A stretch of DNA of 64,000 nt from Neoalteromonas arenosi. Its GTDB lineage: Bacteria > Pseudomonadota > Gammaproteobacteria > Enterobacterales > Alteromonadaceae. The notes below the pieces were generated by a model, which saw only the letters and a list, made by a program, of their open reading frames with translations, did not search any database and was not told where the DNA came from. The stretch is taken from positions 992,675 through 1,056,674 of the forward strand of contig NZ_JAUCBP010000007.1 in assembly GCF_030362855.1 (NCBI RefSeq). Reading direction: 5' to 3'. A program made the translations under genes and the position numbers. Shown piece by piece: positions 18,816-29,268 of this stretch (positions within the stretch are counted from its first letter, which is position 1; each line of letters begins with the position of its first letter).

Positions 18816-19822
18816 TGTTCGGCTCCTAACACTTGTGATATTTGGGCTTTGGCTTGTTCATATTCGGCGGTAACGGCCGCTAACGCGATTTCAATATGCG
18901 GTTTTAACTGCTGTATGCGTGAGCTCTGTTTAAAATCAATGGGAAGCTTGGCCAATACCTCTAGCACTGCGGCTCGATCGTTACACACTAACGCCATATC
19001 ACAACCCGCCGATAATGCCGCTTTGGTTCGAGCTACAGCATCTCCGGTGACTGTAGCGGCTTGCATCGAAAGGTCATCAGAAAAAATAACCCCATCAAAC
19101 CCAAGTTTGTCGCGTAGAACGCGTTGTAACCAGAACGTTGAGAACCCAGCTGGGTGTTGATCCACCTGCGGAAAGATCACGTGAGCAGGCATGAGTGCAT
19201 CAATCTTATTTGCGGCTATGAGTTGACTAAAAACCTGCATATCCGCTTGTTCTATTGCGGGCAAATCGCGATGATCAATTGCCGCGGCTATATGTGAATC
19301 GGCTTTAACGCTACCATGCCCCGGGAAGTGCTTTCCCGTAGACTTCATGCCAACCGCACGAAAGCCATCGACAAATGCACTGCCCATTTGACAAACTTCG
19401 GTTATAGAGCCACTGAATGCTCGGTCACCAATCACATCTGAAATATTGTCCAGATCGAGGACTGGCGCAAAACTAATGTCAATATCGAACTGGCGTAACT
19501 CATAGCCAATCACTAAACCACAAGCAAACGCCAGTTCAGTCGCGTTGCTACCAGTAATTTTAGCGAGTTGTAGTAGCTGCCCCATCGCAGGGATCCGCGT
19601 AAACCCATCTTTAAAGCGTTGTACGCGACCGCCTTCTTGGTCAACAGCGATAAGGATTGACGGTGTAATAGCTCTGATAGATTCGACCAAGCTGCGCAAC
19701 TGTTCGGTTTCGCTATAATTCCGACTAAACAGAATCAAACCACCGACCAACGGGTGAGTAAGCACATCAGCATCTTCAGCGGTTAACTCAAGACCAGCTA
19801 TATCAACCATCAATGGCCCCAT
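18812..19822 (-). CDS. nagZ: Beta-N-acetylhexosaminidase (GH3)
   Basis: A 336-residue cytoplasmic glycoside hydrolase family 3 enzyme that removes GlcNAc from anhydromuropeptides in peptidoglycan recycling. The family motif KHFPGHGSVKADSH includes the catalytic His-containing loop, and the nucleophile Asp lies in GVIFSDDLSM. IAVDQEGGRVQRF is the N-terminal substrate-binding signature. The length matches E. coli NagZ (341). The DASS transporter follows with an ATGA overlap. The divergent neighbour encodes a penicillin acylase family protein. Confidence 0.95.
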   Translation of the reverse strand: MGPLMVDIAGLELTAEDADVLTHPLVGGLILFSRNYSETEQLRSLVESIRAITPSILIAVDQEGGRVQRFKDGFTRIPAMGQLLQLAKITGSNATELAFACGLVIGYELRQFDIDISFAPVLDLDNISDVIGDRAFSGSITEVCQMGSAFVDGFRAVGMKSTGKHFPGHGSVKADSHIAAAIDHRDLPAIEQADMQVFSQLIAANKIDALMPAHVIFPQVDQHPAGFSTFWLQRVLRDKLGFDGVIFSDDLSMQAATVTGDAVARTKAALSAGCDMALVCNDRAAVLEVLAKLPIDFKQSSRIQQLKPHIEIALAAVTAEYEQAKAQISQVLGAEQ

Positions 19823-19906
19823 TCCATACCCTCCGCAAATTTCTTCTTCTAATTGTAACGATGCATGGTTACGATGCTGTAAACGTCGGAAACTATACGA
19901 AAAAAA

Positions 19907-22198
19907 ATGATTAAACGCATCTCAATCGTTCTCTTTACATTAGTATTTTTAGTGCTCGCTGGCGCTTATATTGCGTTGTGGTTAAGTTTACCCAATCTTG
20001 ATCAACAGCGATTGGCCCCCGTAACAGCAACCACGCTATTAGAGCGCGATGCGCGCGGTCATACAATTGTCACAGCTGCAAATGGCATGGATGCGGCCTA
20101 TGCGACAGGATTTGCGCACGCGCAAGATAGACTGTTTCAGATGGATCTTCTACGCCGTAGTGGTGCCGGTGAAATTGCCGAGTTATTTGGCTCGGCCGCA
20201 CTGCCGCTTGATCAACGTGCTAGGTTTCATCAGTTTCGTCAACGCGCCGAAATGATCACATCACAGTTACCAGATAACCATCGCGAGCTGCTTGCCGCCT
20301 ATACACAAGGCGTTAATGACGCGGTAAATGAGATGTCCGTATTGCCATTTGAATATTTATTTCTACGACAATCGTTCAAACCGTGGGAAATGGCTGACTC
20401 GATTTTAGTTTCGTTTAGCATGTACATGGATTTACAGCACTCTCAAGTTAGTCGCGACCTTACGTTTACACGTATCGCTGCGCGCTACGGTGAAAATATG
20501 GTGGATTTTTTATTGCTACCGAGCGCTTACCAGGCAGCGCTAGACAACTCCGTAGTACCGCAACCGTTAGTCATTGATATTCCACAACTCACTAACATTG
20601 ATAATCGCGACTGGGCCTACCGTGCTATCGAAGAGCCTATCGATATAGGCAGTAATAATTGGGCTGTGAGTGGCAGTCTCACTTCTACAGGTGCGGGCAT
20701 GATCAGTGATGATATGCATTTGGGATTACGCGTGCCACCAATATGGTATCGCTTGAGTCTTAATTACCAGCAAGAAGGACAGGATGTCAGTCTTCATGGC
20801 GTTAGCCTCCCTGGTTCTCCTGGTATTATCGTTGGCAGTAATACGCACATTGCTTGGGGCTTTACCAATGCCAATTTAGACAATACTGATTGGATTGAGT
20901 TAGCCGACGATACGCCGGTCACATCAATTGACGAAGTCATTAAAACGCCTGATGGCGAACATATCTATACCATTTTAATGAGTGAATACGGACCGGTAAA
21001 AACCTTTAACGAACAACGCTACGCACTGCGCTGGACCGCTCATTTTGACTATGCGGTCAACCTCAACCACACCTCATTGGCTACAGCAAAAACAGTTGCG
21101 CAAGCACGTGAAATCACTCAATCCATGGGGATCCCCGTGCAGAATTTCGTTGTTGCTGACAACAGCGGTAACGTGGGTTGGATGCCCGCAGGCGCAGTCA
21201 CCGCTCGTTTGACACCGAGTAACATTGCCATCCCTCAAAGTGCAGTCTCTGAGAGTTGGTCTTTTCAAGCGCACGATCTACCAGCCGTCATCAATCCTGA
21301 CTCGAACAGGATCTGGACCGCAAATGCTCGGGTGATTTCCACGCAACAACTCGAGCGCTTCGGCGATGGAGGTTATGCACTTGGCGCACGAGGACTACAA
21401 ATTCGCGACCGACTGTATGAGAGAGAAACGTTTTCAGAAGATGATTTTTACGCGATACAGCTCGATAACGAAGCCCAATTCTTGAGTAGATGGCATGCAA
21501 TATTAACGCGCACCCTACGTCAAAGCCCTAACGAATTCAAAGCCGATTTAGCATTGTTGGACAACTGGCAAGCTTGCTCTTGTCCAGACTCTGTGGGTTA
21601 CACATTGGTGAGAAAATTCCGCACTGAAGTCATTAATCAGCTTTTAGCACCGATAGAAAACCACTTACACACCGAAGAATTGACCTTACGCCCCGTTTTA
21701 CGCCATGTTGAACCGGCTATAAATGTCATTTTGCAACAACAACCTCAGTTGTGGTTGCCTGAAGACTATCCCAACTATCAGCAATTTTTAGTCAATATGT
21801 ATCGCCAAAGTCGCGGTAAACTGTTAGCGCAATATGTAGATGGCGATATTGACCGTTTAAATGAATTGCGTTGGGGCTTTGTCAATGAGCTTAGGGTACA
21901 ACACCCATTCAGCCGGGTAATGCCTTTCTTATCTGGATTTTTAGATATGCCTAGCGTGCCGGGCTTTGGTGATAGCTACTTACCCGCCGTTCAAAATGGT
22001 ACGCACGGTGCTTCACAGCGCCTAACGGTACAACCGGGATTTGAACACAACGCCATTTTGACTATTCCGGGAGGACAGTCAGGTCACCCGCTAAGCCCGT
22101 TTTATCGACTTGGGTTTGACGACTATACCCGAGCACAAGACACACCGCTGTTACCCGGGGAATCGGCACATAAAATTGAATTTTCAGCGCTTAATTAG
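19907..22198 (+). CDS. Penicillin acylase family protein (Ntn hydrolase)
   Basis: A 763-residue precursor of the N-terminal-nucleophile amidase family (penicillin G acylase, acyl-homoserine-lactone acylase, aculeacin acylase). A hydrophobic segment (about 8-28) would export or anchor it. The alpha-chain part has TGFAHAQDRLFQMDLLRRSG. The self-cleavage site and nucleophile is Ser249 in IGSNNWAVSG. The beta chain continues with DDMHLGLRVP and GTHGASQRLTV. Maturation should cut before Ser249. Substrate is unknown and could be an AHL, a beta-lactam side chain or another N-acyl compound. The stop overlaps the convergent hypothetical gene by eight bases. Confidence 0.85.
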   Translation: MIKRISIVLFTLVFLVLAGAYIALWLSLPNLDQQRLAPVTATTLLERDARGHTIVTAANGMDAAYATGFAHAQDRLFQMDLLRRSGAGEIAELFGSAALPLDQRARFHQFRQRAEMITSQLPDNHRELLAAYTQGVNDAVNEMSVLPFEYLFLRQSFKPWEMADSILVSFSMYMDLQHSQVSRDLTFTRIAARYGENMVDFLLLPSAYQAALDNSVVPQPLVIDIPQLTNIDNRDWAYRAIEEPIDIGSNNWAVSGSLTSTGAGMISDDMHLGLRVPPIWYRLSLNYQQEGQDVSLHGVSLPGSPGIIVGSNTHIAWGFTNANLDNTDWIELADDTPVTSIDEVIKTPDGEHIYTILMSEYGPVKTFNEQRYALRWTAHFDYAVNLNHTSLATAKTVAQAREITQSMGIPVQNFVVADNSGNVGWMPAGAVTARLTPSNIAIPQSAVSESWSFQAHDLPAVINPDSNRIWTANARVISTQQLERFGDGGYALGARGLQIRDRLYERETFSEDDFYAIQLDNEAQFLSRWHAILTRTLRQSPNEFKADLALLDNWQACSCPDSVGYTLVRKFRTEVINQLLAPIENHLHTEELTLRPVLRHVEPAINVILQQQPQLWLPEDYPNYQQFLVNMYRQSRGKLLAQYVDGDIDRLNELRWGFVNELRVQHPFSRVMPFLSGFLDMPSVPGFGDSYLPAVQNGTHGASQRLTVQPGFEHNAILTIPGGQSGHPLSPFYRLGFDDYTRAQDTPLLPGESAHKIEFSALN

Positions 22199-22775
22199 CG
22201 GCTTCATCCAAACGACGCTGCCATTCAACTAACGCTTGAGCATTCGCTTGGGCGTAGCTTAATGGCTCCTCATTACTCTCACGGTTGGCCTCTAGCAATG
22301 CCTCAGTCATGGCTTCTAATGTGGCGTTGCGGTTAGCAAACAATTGTTGTGTTTTAGGGAATAAGTCCGCTGCCTCGGGATAGCGCCCAGCTAAAGGTTC
22401 AAATGCTTCACCGAGGTAGTACGCCTGTTCTACAGCCTGCAGGAACATTCGTCGTTTTGCCTGAAATTGCAAATAATCTAGGCCTCGTTGTCCGTCTAAA
22501 AAGACCAGTTGCGGATCTTCATATCCCACTTGTCGAGCCGCTGCAAGTATGCGCTCTTGCCATCGCTCAAGTGCGTCCATATCGTTGTTTTTAAACGCTC
22601 TTACAATACCCTGTTCAACATCAGACGCTGTCAGTAATTGTTCTATGGTCAACTGTGGCGTATCGAAGTTAGAGACGTTTTCCTGTTGGGTAAACCATAA
22701 AAATGCGATGACACTTGCCACCGCGATGAGAACAACGAACAAAACAGATTTATTTATTTTTAAACTAAACATCAT
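22191..22775 (-). CDS. Hypothetical membrane-anchored helical protein
   Basis: A 194-residue protein of no family I recognise. It has one N-terminal membrane anchor (about 8-27, LFVVLIAVASVIAFLWF) and then an acidic, helix-rich domain with segments such as MDALERWQERILAAARQVGY and a C-terminal ALVEWQRRLDEAA. The exported part has no Cys pairs or catalytic motif. Its 3' end overlaps the penicillin acylase gene by eight bases in the convergent direction. Its start is 46 bases from a possible divergent small gene at 22822. Confidence 0.7.
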   Translation of the reverse strand: MMFSLKINKSVLFVVLIAVASVIAFLWFTQQENVSNFDTPQLTIEQLLTASDVEQGIVRAFKNNDMDALERWQERILAAARQVGYEDPQLVFLDGQRGLDYLQFQAKRRMFLQAVEQAYYLGEAFEPLAGRYPEAADLFPKTQQLFANRNATLEAMTEALLEANRESNEEPLSYAQANAQALVEWQRRLDEAAN

Positions 22776-22821
22776 TTACTTCAGTAATAGATCACTAGAC
22801 AAATTTAAGCTGGGCCAATGT

Positions 22822-23130
22822 ATGCCAACCATTGCTAACATAGAAGACCGATTATTGATCCTCAACTCATTAATCCGACGCAAAGAGTTACCTGACTTGT
22901 GGTATCAAGACTCGGCCTTGAATGTCAGTTTTGAAACTCGAGACAATCGGGTTACTCGCGTTGTTGTTACGCGTGAAGCCGACAATGGAATAACCGTCAC
23001 TGAATATGAACCTATGTATAGCAAGGCAAGTCTCAGTGAGCAGTCGTTGTTTATGCTGAAAACATCAGAACACCGTCAACAAGCGCCGACGGTGATTTCC
23101 AATAATAGAGCTGTTAATTCGCCTTACTGA
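22822..23130 (+). CDS. Hypothetical small protein
   Basis: From the ATG at 22822 the frame encodes 102 residues beginning [20 protein letters not shown]. The composition looks like a real soluble protein: an N-terminal amphipathic helix, a beta-rich middle ([21 protein letters not shown]) and a polar tail. The frame stays open further upstream, but that part is antisense to the neighbouring gene and looks non-coding. There is no strong ribosome binding site. Its last bases overlap the convergent ihfA stop by seven. No family recognised. Confidence 0.5.
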   Translation: MPTIANIEDRLLILNSLIRRKELPDLWYQDSALNVSFETRDNRVTRVVVTREADNGITVTEYEPMYSKASLSEQSLFMLKTSEHRQQAPTVISNNRAVNSPY

Positions 23131-23423
23131 CCTGCAGGTTTGGCATTCTCGACGCGGCTTTTGAGCTTTTGTCCGGGTCTAAAAGTTACAACTCGACGGG
23201 CTTTGATAGGAATATCTTCACCCGTCTTAGGATTGCGCCCAGGCCGTTCATTTTTGGTACGCAAATCAAAATTACCAAAACCTGAAAGCTTGACTTGCTC
23301 ACCAGACTCTAAAGAAGACTTAATTTCTTCAAAAAAAGCTTCCACGAGTTCTTTCGAATCACGTTTATTCAATCCGAGTTTATCAAACAAATGTTCGGCC
23401 ATTTCGGCTTTGGTCAATGCCAT
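23124..23423 (-). CDS. ihfA: Integration host factor alpha subunit
   Basis: A 99-residue HU/IHF-family protein that pairs with IhfB to bend DNA sharply at specific sites. It shows [20 protein letters not shown] at the start, the SGFGNFDLR strand, the beta-arm region [14 protein letters not shown] with the intercalating Pro, and [13 protein letters not shown]. It follows pheT with three bases between, which is the conserved pheST-ihfA order. The last codons overlap the small convergent gene. Confidence 0.97.
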   Translation of the reverse strand: MALTKAEMAEHLFDKLGLNKRDSKELVEAFFEEIKSSLESGEQVKLSGFGNFDLRTKNERPGRNPKTGEDIPIKARRVVTFRPGQKLKSRVENAKPAGQ

Positions 23424-23426
23424 TTC

Positions 23427-25814
23427 TTATTCTCTCAACGCTGCCTTAAATTGTGCTTCGAGACCAGTTACCACCTTATCAACCGCTTGCTGTATTTCGG
23501 CTTCTTCTAAGGTTTTGTTCTGATCTTGCAATGTAAGCGACAGAGCCAGGCTTTTCTTCCCTGGTTCGATTCCTTTACCTCTGTACACGTCGAACAAGTT
23601 TAGGTCAACTAATTGATTTACGCCAATTTTTTCTACATACCTGTGTATATCGCCAAGATTAATTGCTTCATCGACAATAATTGCAATGTCTCGGCGATTA
23701 GCTGGATATTTAGAAATCGGTTGTGCATCCGGAAGCGTGCGGCGACTGACTTTATCGACAAACAATTCAAATACAAATGTACGACCGTTTAAACCCAGCG
23801 ATTTTTCAAATTGCGGATGCACTGCGCCAATCCAACCAATGACCTCGCCGGCCAGAGTGATCTCGGCATTTTGACCTGGATGTAGTGCGCTGTGTTGGGC
23901 CGCAACAAAATCGGTATCACCCTGTATGCCCGCAGCCGCTAATATAGACTCCACATCACCTTTCACATCGTAAAAGTCAACCGGTGCTTCGGTGCAGTCC
24001 CAATGTAAATCATCGCGCTGCCCCGCAGCTACACCTGCAATCATCATTTCTTGACGCAAGCCATTTTCACCCTGTTCATCAGGAATAAAGCGCAACCCCG
24101 TCTCAAACAAGCGCACACGTTGTTGCTGACGCTTTTGATTATAACTAACGGCTTGTAAAAGACCCGTCCACAAACTTACCCGCATTACCGACATCTCTGA
24201 AGAAATTGGATGTGGTAACACTAGGCCTTGTTGTTCAGGGAACAACGCCGATTGGTGCTTTGGATCGACAAATGAATAGGTGATCGCTTCTGTATAGCCG
24301 CGCTCAAGCAAGGTATTTTTCAGCTGTGCTAGCGGCAAATGGCTCTCTTGTGCTGCCAGCATTAGCAATGAAGATTGTGGCGCTTTGTTCGGAATATTGT
24401 TGTAACCATAAACGCGCGCAACCTCTTCAATGAGATCTTCTTCAATGTTGATATCAAAGCGATAGGTCGGCACAACGGCGGACCAACTGTTATCACCCAC
24501 AGTCACTGACAGACCCAGTCGCTGAAGTATTTCCGTAACCGTTGCATCGTCAATTTTATGACCTAACACACGATCAAGTCGCTCACGACGCAAAGTCACA
24601 CTGCGCGAAGCTGGCAGGTGCTGTTCTGACTTAGCTTCGACAATGGGTCCAGCTTGACCGCCAACAATATCTAGCAGTAGTTGTGTTGCGCGCTCCATGG
24701 CGGTGTACTGCAATTCAGGGTCGACACCGCGCTCATAGCGATGTGAGGCATCAGTGTGTAGGCCATACTGGCGCGCTTTACCAATGATTGCATCCGGCGC
24801 GAAAAACGCTGATTCAAGGAAGATATCCTGTGTCTTGGATGTCACGCCCGAATGTAACCCACCAAAGATACCCGCCATCGCAACGGCTTTACTCGCATCG
24901 GCGATCACCAAGGTATTGTCTTTTAAGGCGACAGTAGACTCATCGAGCAAGGTGATTTTTTCATCCTGCTGCGCCATGCGCACAACAATTTTCTCATCGA
25001 TTGCCGCTAAGTCGAAGGCATGCATAGGATGCCCTAACTCCAAAAGCACGTAGTTAGTAATGTCAACCACTGGGTCAATACTGCGGATGCCGCTACGACG
25101 CAACTTTTCCACCATCCACAACGGCGTTGCCGCAGCGAGGTTTACCCCTTTGATCACACGCCCCAAATAGCGCGGACAAGCATGCGGTGCTGCTAATTCG
25201 ATTTCTCGCGTATCATCTATAGTGACCGCTGCAGCCGCAACGGTAGGCTCGGTCACGTCGAGCTTGTTTAACACACCCACCTCACGAGCTAATCCACGAA
25301 TACCCAAGCAATCAGCGCGATTGGGCGTTAAATCAACTTCAATCGTTGCATCTTCAAGAGCCAAATATTCGATTATGTCTTGTCCAATTGGTGCATCTTG
25401 AGGTAATTCAATAATCCCGCTGTGGTCTTCGCCCATACCCAATTCAGAGAAACTGCACAGCATACCGAAACTGGGTTGGCCACGCAGTTTCGCTTTTTTA
25501 ATTTTGAAGTTACCTGGTAATACCGCGCCGACAGTTGCAACAGCTACTTTAAGGCCTTTGCGGCAATTGGGGGCGCCGCAAACAATGTCGAGTAACTCTT
25601 CACCGCCAACATTGACTTTGGTTACTTGTAGCTTATCAGCGTCCGGATGTTGGTCACATTCCACAACCTCACCGACAACTACGCCAGTAAACTCGCCTGC
25701 TACAGGCTCTGTCGCATCGACTTCTAAACCCGCCATGCTTAATTGCTCTGCTAGAGCATTGGTATCTAGTTGAGGGTTTACCCACTCACGCAACCACTTT
25801 TCGCTAAATTTCAT
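23427..25814 (-). CDS. pheT: Phenylalanine-tRNA ligase beta subunit
   Basis: A 795-residue beta chain (E. coli 795) of the (alpha-beta)2 synthetase that charges tRNA-Phe. The N-terminal tRNA-binding/EMAP-like domain ([14 protein letters not shown] to about 150), the B3/B4 editing domain (about 200-400), the B5 domain, the catalytic-like core and the C-terminal ferredoxin-fold anticodon-binding domain ([20 protein letters not shown]) are all recognisable. It lies 11 bases after pheS and three bases before ihfA in one operon. Confidence 0.97.
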   Translation of the reverse strand: MKFSEKWLREWVNPQLDTNALAEQLSMAGLEVDATEPVAGEFTGVVVGEVVECDQHPDADKLQVTKVNVGGEELLDIVCGAPNCRKGLKVAVATVGAVLPGNFKIKKAKLRGQPSFGMLCSFSELGMGEDHSGIIELPQDAPIGQDIIEYLALEDATIEVDLTPNRADCLGIRGLAREVGVLNKLDVTEPTVAAAAVTIDDTREIELAAPHACPRYLGRVIKGVNLAAATPLWMVEKLRRSGIRSIDPVVDITNYVLLELGHPMHAFDLAAIDEKIVVRMAQQDEKITLLDESTVALKDNTLVIADASKAVAMAGIFGGLHSGVTSKTQDIFLESAFFAPDAIIGKARQYGLHTDASHRYERGVDPELQYTAMERATQLLLDIVGGQAGPIVEAKSEQHLPASRSVTLRRERLDRVLGHKIDDATVTEILQRLGLSVTVGDNSWSAVVPTYRFDINIEEDLIEEVARVYGYNNIPNKAPQSSLLMLAAQESHLPLAQLKNTLLERGYTEAITYSFVDPKHQSALFPEQQGLVLPHPISSEMSVMRVSLWTGLLQAVSYNQKRQQQRVRLFETGLRFIPDEQGENGLRQEMMIAGVAAGQRDDLHWDCTEAPVDFYDVKGDVESILAAAGIQGDTDFVAAQHSALHPGQNAEITLAGEVIGWIGAVHPQFEKSLGLNGRTFVFELFVDKVSRRTLPDAQPISKYPANRRDIAIIVDEAINLGDIHRYVEKIGVNQLVDLNLFDVYRGKGIEPGKKSLALSLTLQDQNKTLEEAEIQQAVDKVVTGLEAQFKAALRE

Positions 25815-25825
25815 TGCGTCGCCCC

Positions 25826-26872
<1,047 letters not shown>

Positions 26873-26947
26873 TTACACAAGAACCGCTTAGAAGTAACAG
26901 GTTTAAGCGCTTTTTATTATGAGTTCAGACAATTTTTGCCAATAAAA

Positions 26948-26970
26948 AAAGCGAGCTTACGCTCGCTTTT
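26948..26970. terminator. Intrinsic terminator after the PEP-CTERM gene
   Basis: AAAGCGAGC / GCTCGCTTT with a four-base TTAC loop, flanked by A and T runs. It lies 35 bases after the stop of the minus-strand PEP-CTERM gene and before the pheS leader, so it separates the two units. Confidence 0.9.
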
Positions 26971-27004
26971 GCTAGTTTAAGTCATTCTGTGATTTGACGA
27001 ATCT

Positions 27005-27727
27005 CTACTTACGTTTGCGGCGCATTGAGAAGCCGACTAACGCTAGAGCCAACAAAGCAACAGAAGCCGGTTCTGATACATCTGCTGCTTGACGAACACT
27101 ACTGTTAATGATGTCAGTAAAAAATAGACCATTAATCACGCTTGATGCTCCACTGTCTGTCAAATCTTGCCAATCCCAACCTAATGCGGTCACACGGCCT
27201 GCACCGAAAGCACCAGAAACACCAACATTAAATCCGCCGGCAATGGTAGCGATGATATCGACGCCGTTGCCAATATTAGTGAAAGACTGGAAGAAGCTGG
27301 TGGCACCACCATTTGAATACGGATTGCCTGTTGCGTTCCCAAAACCTAAATCAAGACCAGCCTGAGTAAACGTTACGGGAACAGCATTTCCTTGGTAGCT
27401 TATAGATGCAACATCAGCATTTAACATAGATACAGTATCAACTGCCCACTCTGCTGCAGACCACTCAGTGATCAAAACACCACCATTGGATACATAGTTG
27501 AGTAGTGTTGCATTACCTGAAGTGCGAATTAGCCATACTTGATCAACCGCTGCTAAATCGGCTGCTGTACTTGAACTATTCAACGCGACGGCAGAATTGC
27601 CTGTGCCGTTAATAAGAGTCTGAAAACTACTAAAGTTTCCGCCCCATACGCCTATTAGTGCTGCGTGGGAAAATCCCGAAAAACCCAATAAGACGATTGA
27701 TAACAGAAATTTACGATACAACTTCAT
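27005..27727 (-). CDS. PEP-CTERM sorting domain protein
   Basis: A 240-residue exported protein. The start is the ATG at 27727 (MKLYRKFLLS), preceded by AGGAG. A signal peptide runs to about residue 23 (GFSGFSHA). The mature domain is Gly/Ser/Asn-rich and beta-like. The C-terminus has the three-part exosortase signal: SEPAS (a PEP variant), a hydrophobic helix and a terminal RRKRK cluster. Such proteins are cut and anchored by an exosortase, usually in bacteria that make extracellular polysaccharide. The exosortase is not in this window. The gene stands alone with its own terminator on each side, wedged between rplT and pheS, an unusual position. Confidence 0.85.
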   Translation of the reverse strand: MKLYRKFLLSIVLLGFSGFSHAALIGVWGGNFSSFQTLINGTGNSAVALNSSSTAADLAAVDQVWLIRTSGNATLLNYVSNGGVLITEWSAAEWAVDTVSMLNADVASISYQGNAVPVTFTQAGLDLGFGNATGNPYSNGGATSFFQSFTNIGNGVDIIATIAGGFNVGVSGAFGAGRVTALGWDWQDLTDSGASSVINGLFFTDIINSSVRQAADVSEPASVALLALALVGFSMRRKRK

Positions 27728-27892
27728 ATTTATTGCTCCTAGCGACAGGTTACGTGTTTTTATAATTGGTATTTGGATAACATACAGCGAGAGCAAAACT
27801 TGGGCCAACAATAATTACTCTAACTTTCAATAAGATAGAAAGAACTGTTACAGAAGTGTAAATAATTTTGACAGTTTTTAAAACGCAAAAAA

Positions 27893-27919
27893 AAACGGCG
27901 AGCTTCCTGCTCGCCGTTT
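27893..27919 (-). terminator. Intrinsic terminator of the thrS-rplT operon
   Basis: AAACGGCGAGC / GCTCGCCGTTT with a five-base loop. On the minus strand it is followed by a run of nine T, 34 bases after the rplT stop. The strongest terminator in the window. Confidence 0.93.
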
Positions 27920-27952
27920 CGTGAAAGAACTTAAACCTAAATGGTTAAAAGA

Positions 27953-28312
<360 letters not shown>

Positions 28313-28326
28313 TCAGTCTCCTTGTC

Positions 28327-28524
28327 TTAAACGTACGGCAACATGCGTTGGATAAGCTGAGTATCCGCATCATGAACCAGTTTTTTGCCACGCAAATGGC
28401 GTTTACGCTTAGTACTCTTCTTCGTCAAAATGTGACGTAAGTGAGACTGTTTACTTTTGAAACGACCTGAAGCGGTTTTACGAAAACGCTTGGCAGCTCC
28501 ACTGTTGGATTTCATTTTAGGCAT
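28327..28524 (-). CDS. rpmI: 50S ribosomal protein L35
   Basis: A 65-residue, very basic protein (E. coli 65) starting [20 protein letters not shown] with the family's KRKRHLRGK core. It is 17 bases before rplT. Confidence 0.98.
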   Translation of the reverse strand: MPKMKSNSGAAKRFRKTASGRFKSKQSHLRHILTKKSTKRKRHLRGKKLVHDADTQLIQRMLPYV

Positions 28525-28642
28525 TGCTAAAACTCCGCATTGTTAAATGTAGGCCTTTGCACGTGCAGTCGTACTTAACCTAGTTAAAATTTGCAGCAGG
28601 GTGACTAAAGGTTGCAGAGCCTCTAATACTTGTAAACCACTA
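28525..28642 (-). promoter_or_regulatory. infC-rpmI spacer, possible L20 operator
   Basis: A 118-base non-coding gap inside an otherwise tight ribosomal operon. It contains a perfect 10-base palindrome (TGCACGTGCA, 28558-28567) and several short complementary stretches. In E. coli, L20 binds an RNA fold made from this region to repress rpmI-rplT. The position fits such an element, but I could not fold it. Confidence 0.35.
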
Positions 28643-29182
28643 CTACTTCTTAATTGGGGCGAGCACCATGATCATTTGACGACCCTCTACCCTTCTGGGG
28701 AAAGACTCGCAATTAGCAATGTCTTCTAAATCGGTTTTAACGCGATTTAGCAAATCAATGCCGATCTCTTGGTGAGCCATTTCACGTCCGCGGAAGCGAA
28801 TCGTAACTTTGGCCTTATCACCACCTTCTAGAAAGCGACGCAGGTTGCGCAGTTTTACCTGGTAATCGCCTTCATCAGTGCCAGGGCGAAATTTAATCTC
28901 CTTGACCTGAATTTGCTTTTGTTTTTTCTTTTGCTCTTTCTGAGCTTTACTTTTTTCAAAGAGGAATTTGCCATAGTCCATAACTTTACAGACTGGCGGC
29001 TCGGCATTCGGACTAATCTCTACCAAATCTAGGTTGGCATCGTCGGCTGATTGCTGTGCCTCTGCGAGCGTCACAATCCCCACTTGTTCACCTTCTTTGC
29101 CGATTAAACGGACTTCTCTAGCGGTAATTTCGTCGTTAATGCGGGCTTTATCGCCCTGAGCCTTATTGTTAGCGCCTTTAAT
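28643..29182 (-). CDS. infC: Translation initiation factor IF-3, AUU start
   Basis: A 179-residue IF-3 (E. coli 180). The ATG at 29083 would lose the first 33 residues. The frame continues upstream through [20 protein letters not shown], conserved in IF-3, to an ATT at 29182-29180 with a perfect GGAGG (29195-29191) eight bases before it. IF-3 discriminates against non-AUG starts, and E. coli infC uses AUU so the factor represses its own synthesis. The same autoregulation is therefore expected here. The N domain, lysine-rich linker ([12 protein letters not shown]) and C domain ([14 protein letters not shown]) are all present. It lies 86 bases after thrS. Confidence 0.97.
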   Translation of the reverse strand: MKGANNKAQGDKARINDEITAREVRLIGKEGEQVGIVTLAEAQQSADDANLDLVEISPNAEPPVCKVMDYGKFLFEKSKAQKEQKKKQKQIQVKEIKFRPGTDEGDYQVKLRNLRRFLEGGDKAKVTIRFRGREMAHQEIGIDLLNRVKTDLEDIANCESFPRRVEGRQMIMVLAPIKK

Positions 29183-29268
29183 GTGCTATTCCTCCAAAAA
29201 TTAAATCGTCTGTCTGAGCCCTGCTGGATAAACCTTCAGGACTCAAACGCTGTCACACCTAACGAGAA

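Noticed and set aside
22549-22821. Upstream extension of the small gene at 22822
   Set aside because: It is antisense to the membrane-anchored hypothetical gene and reads as non-coding.
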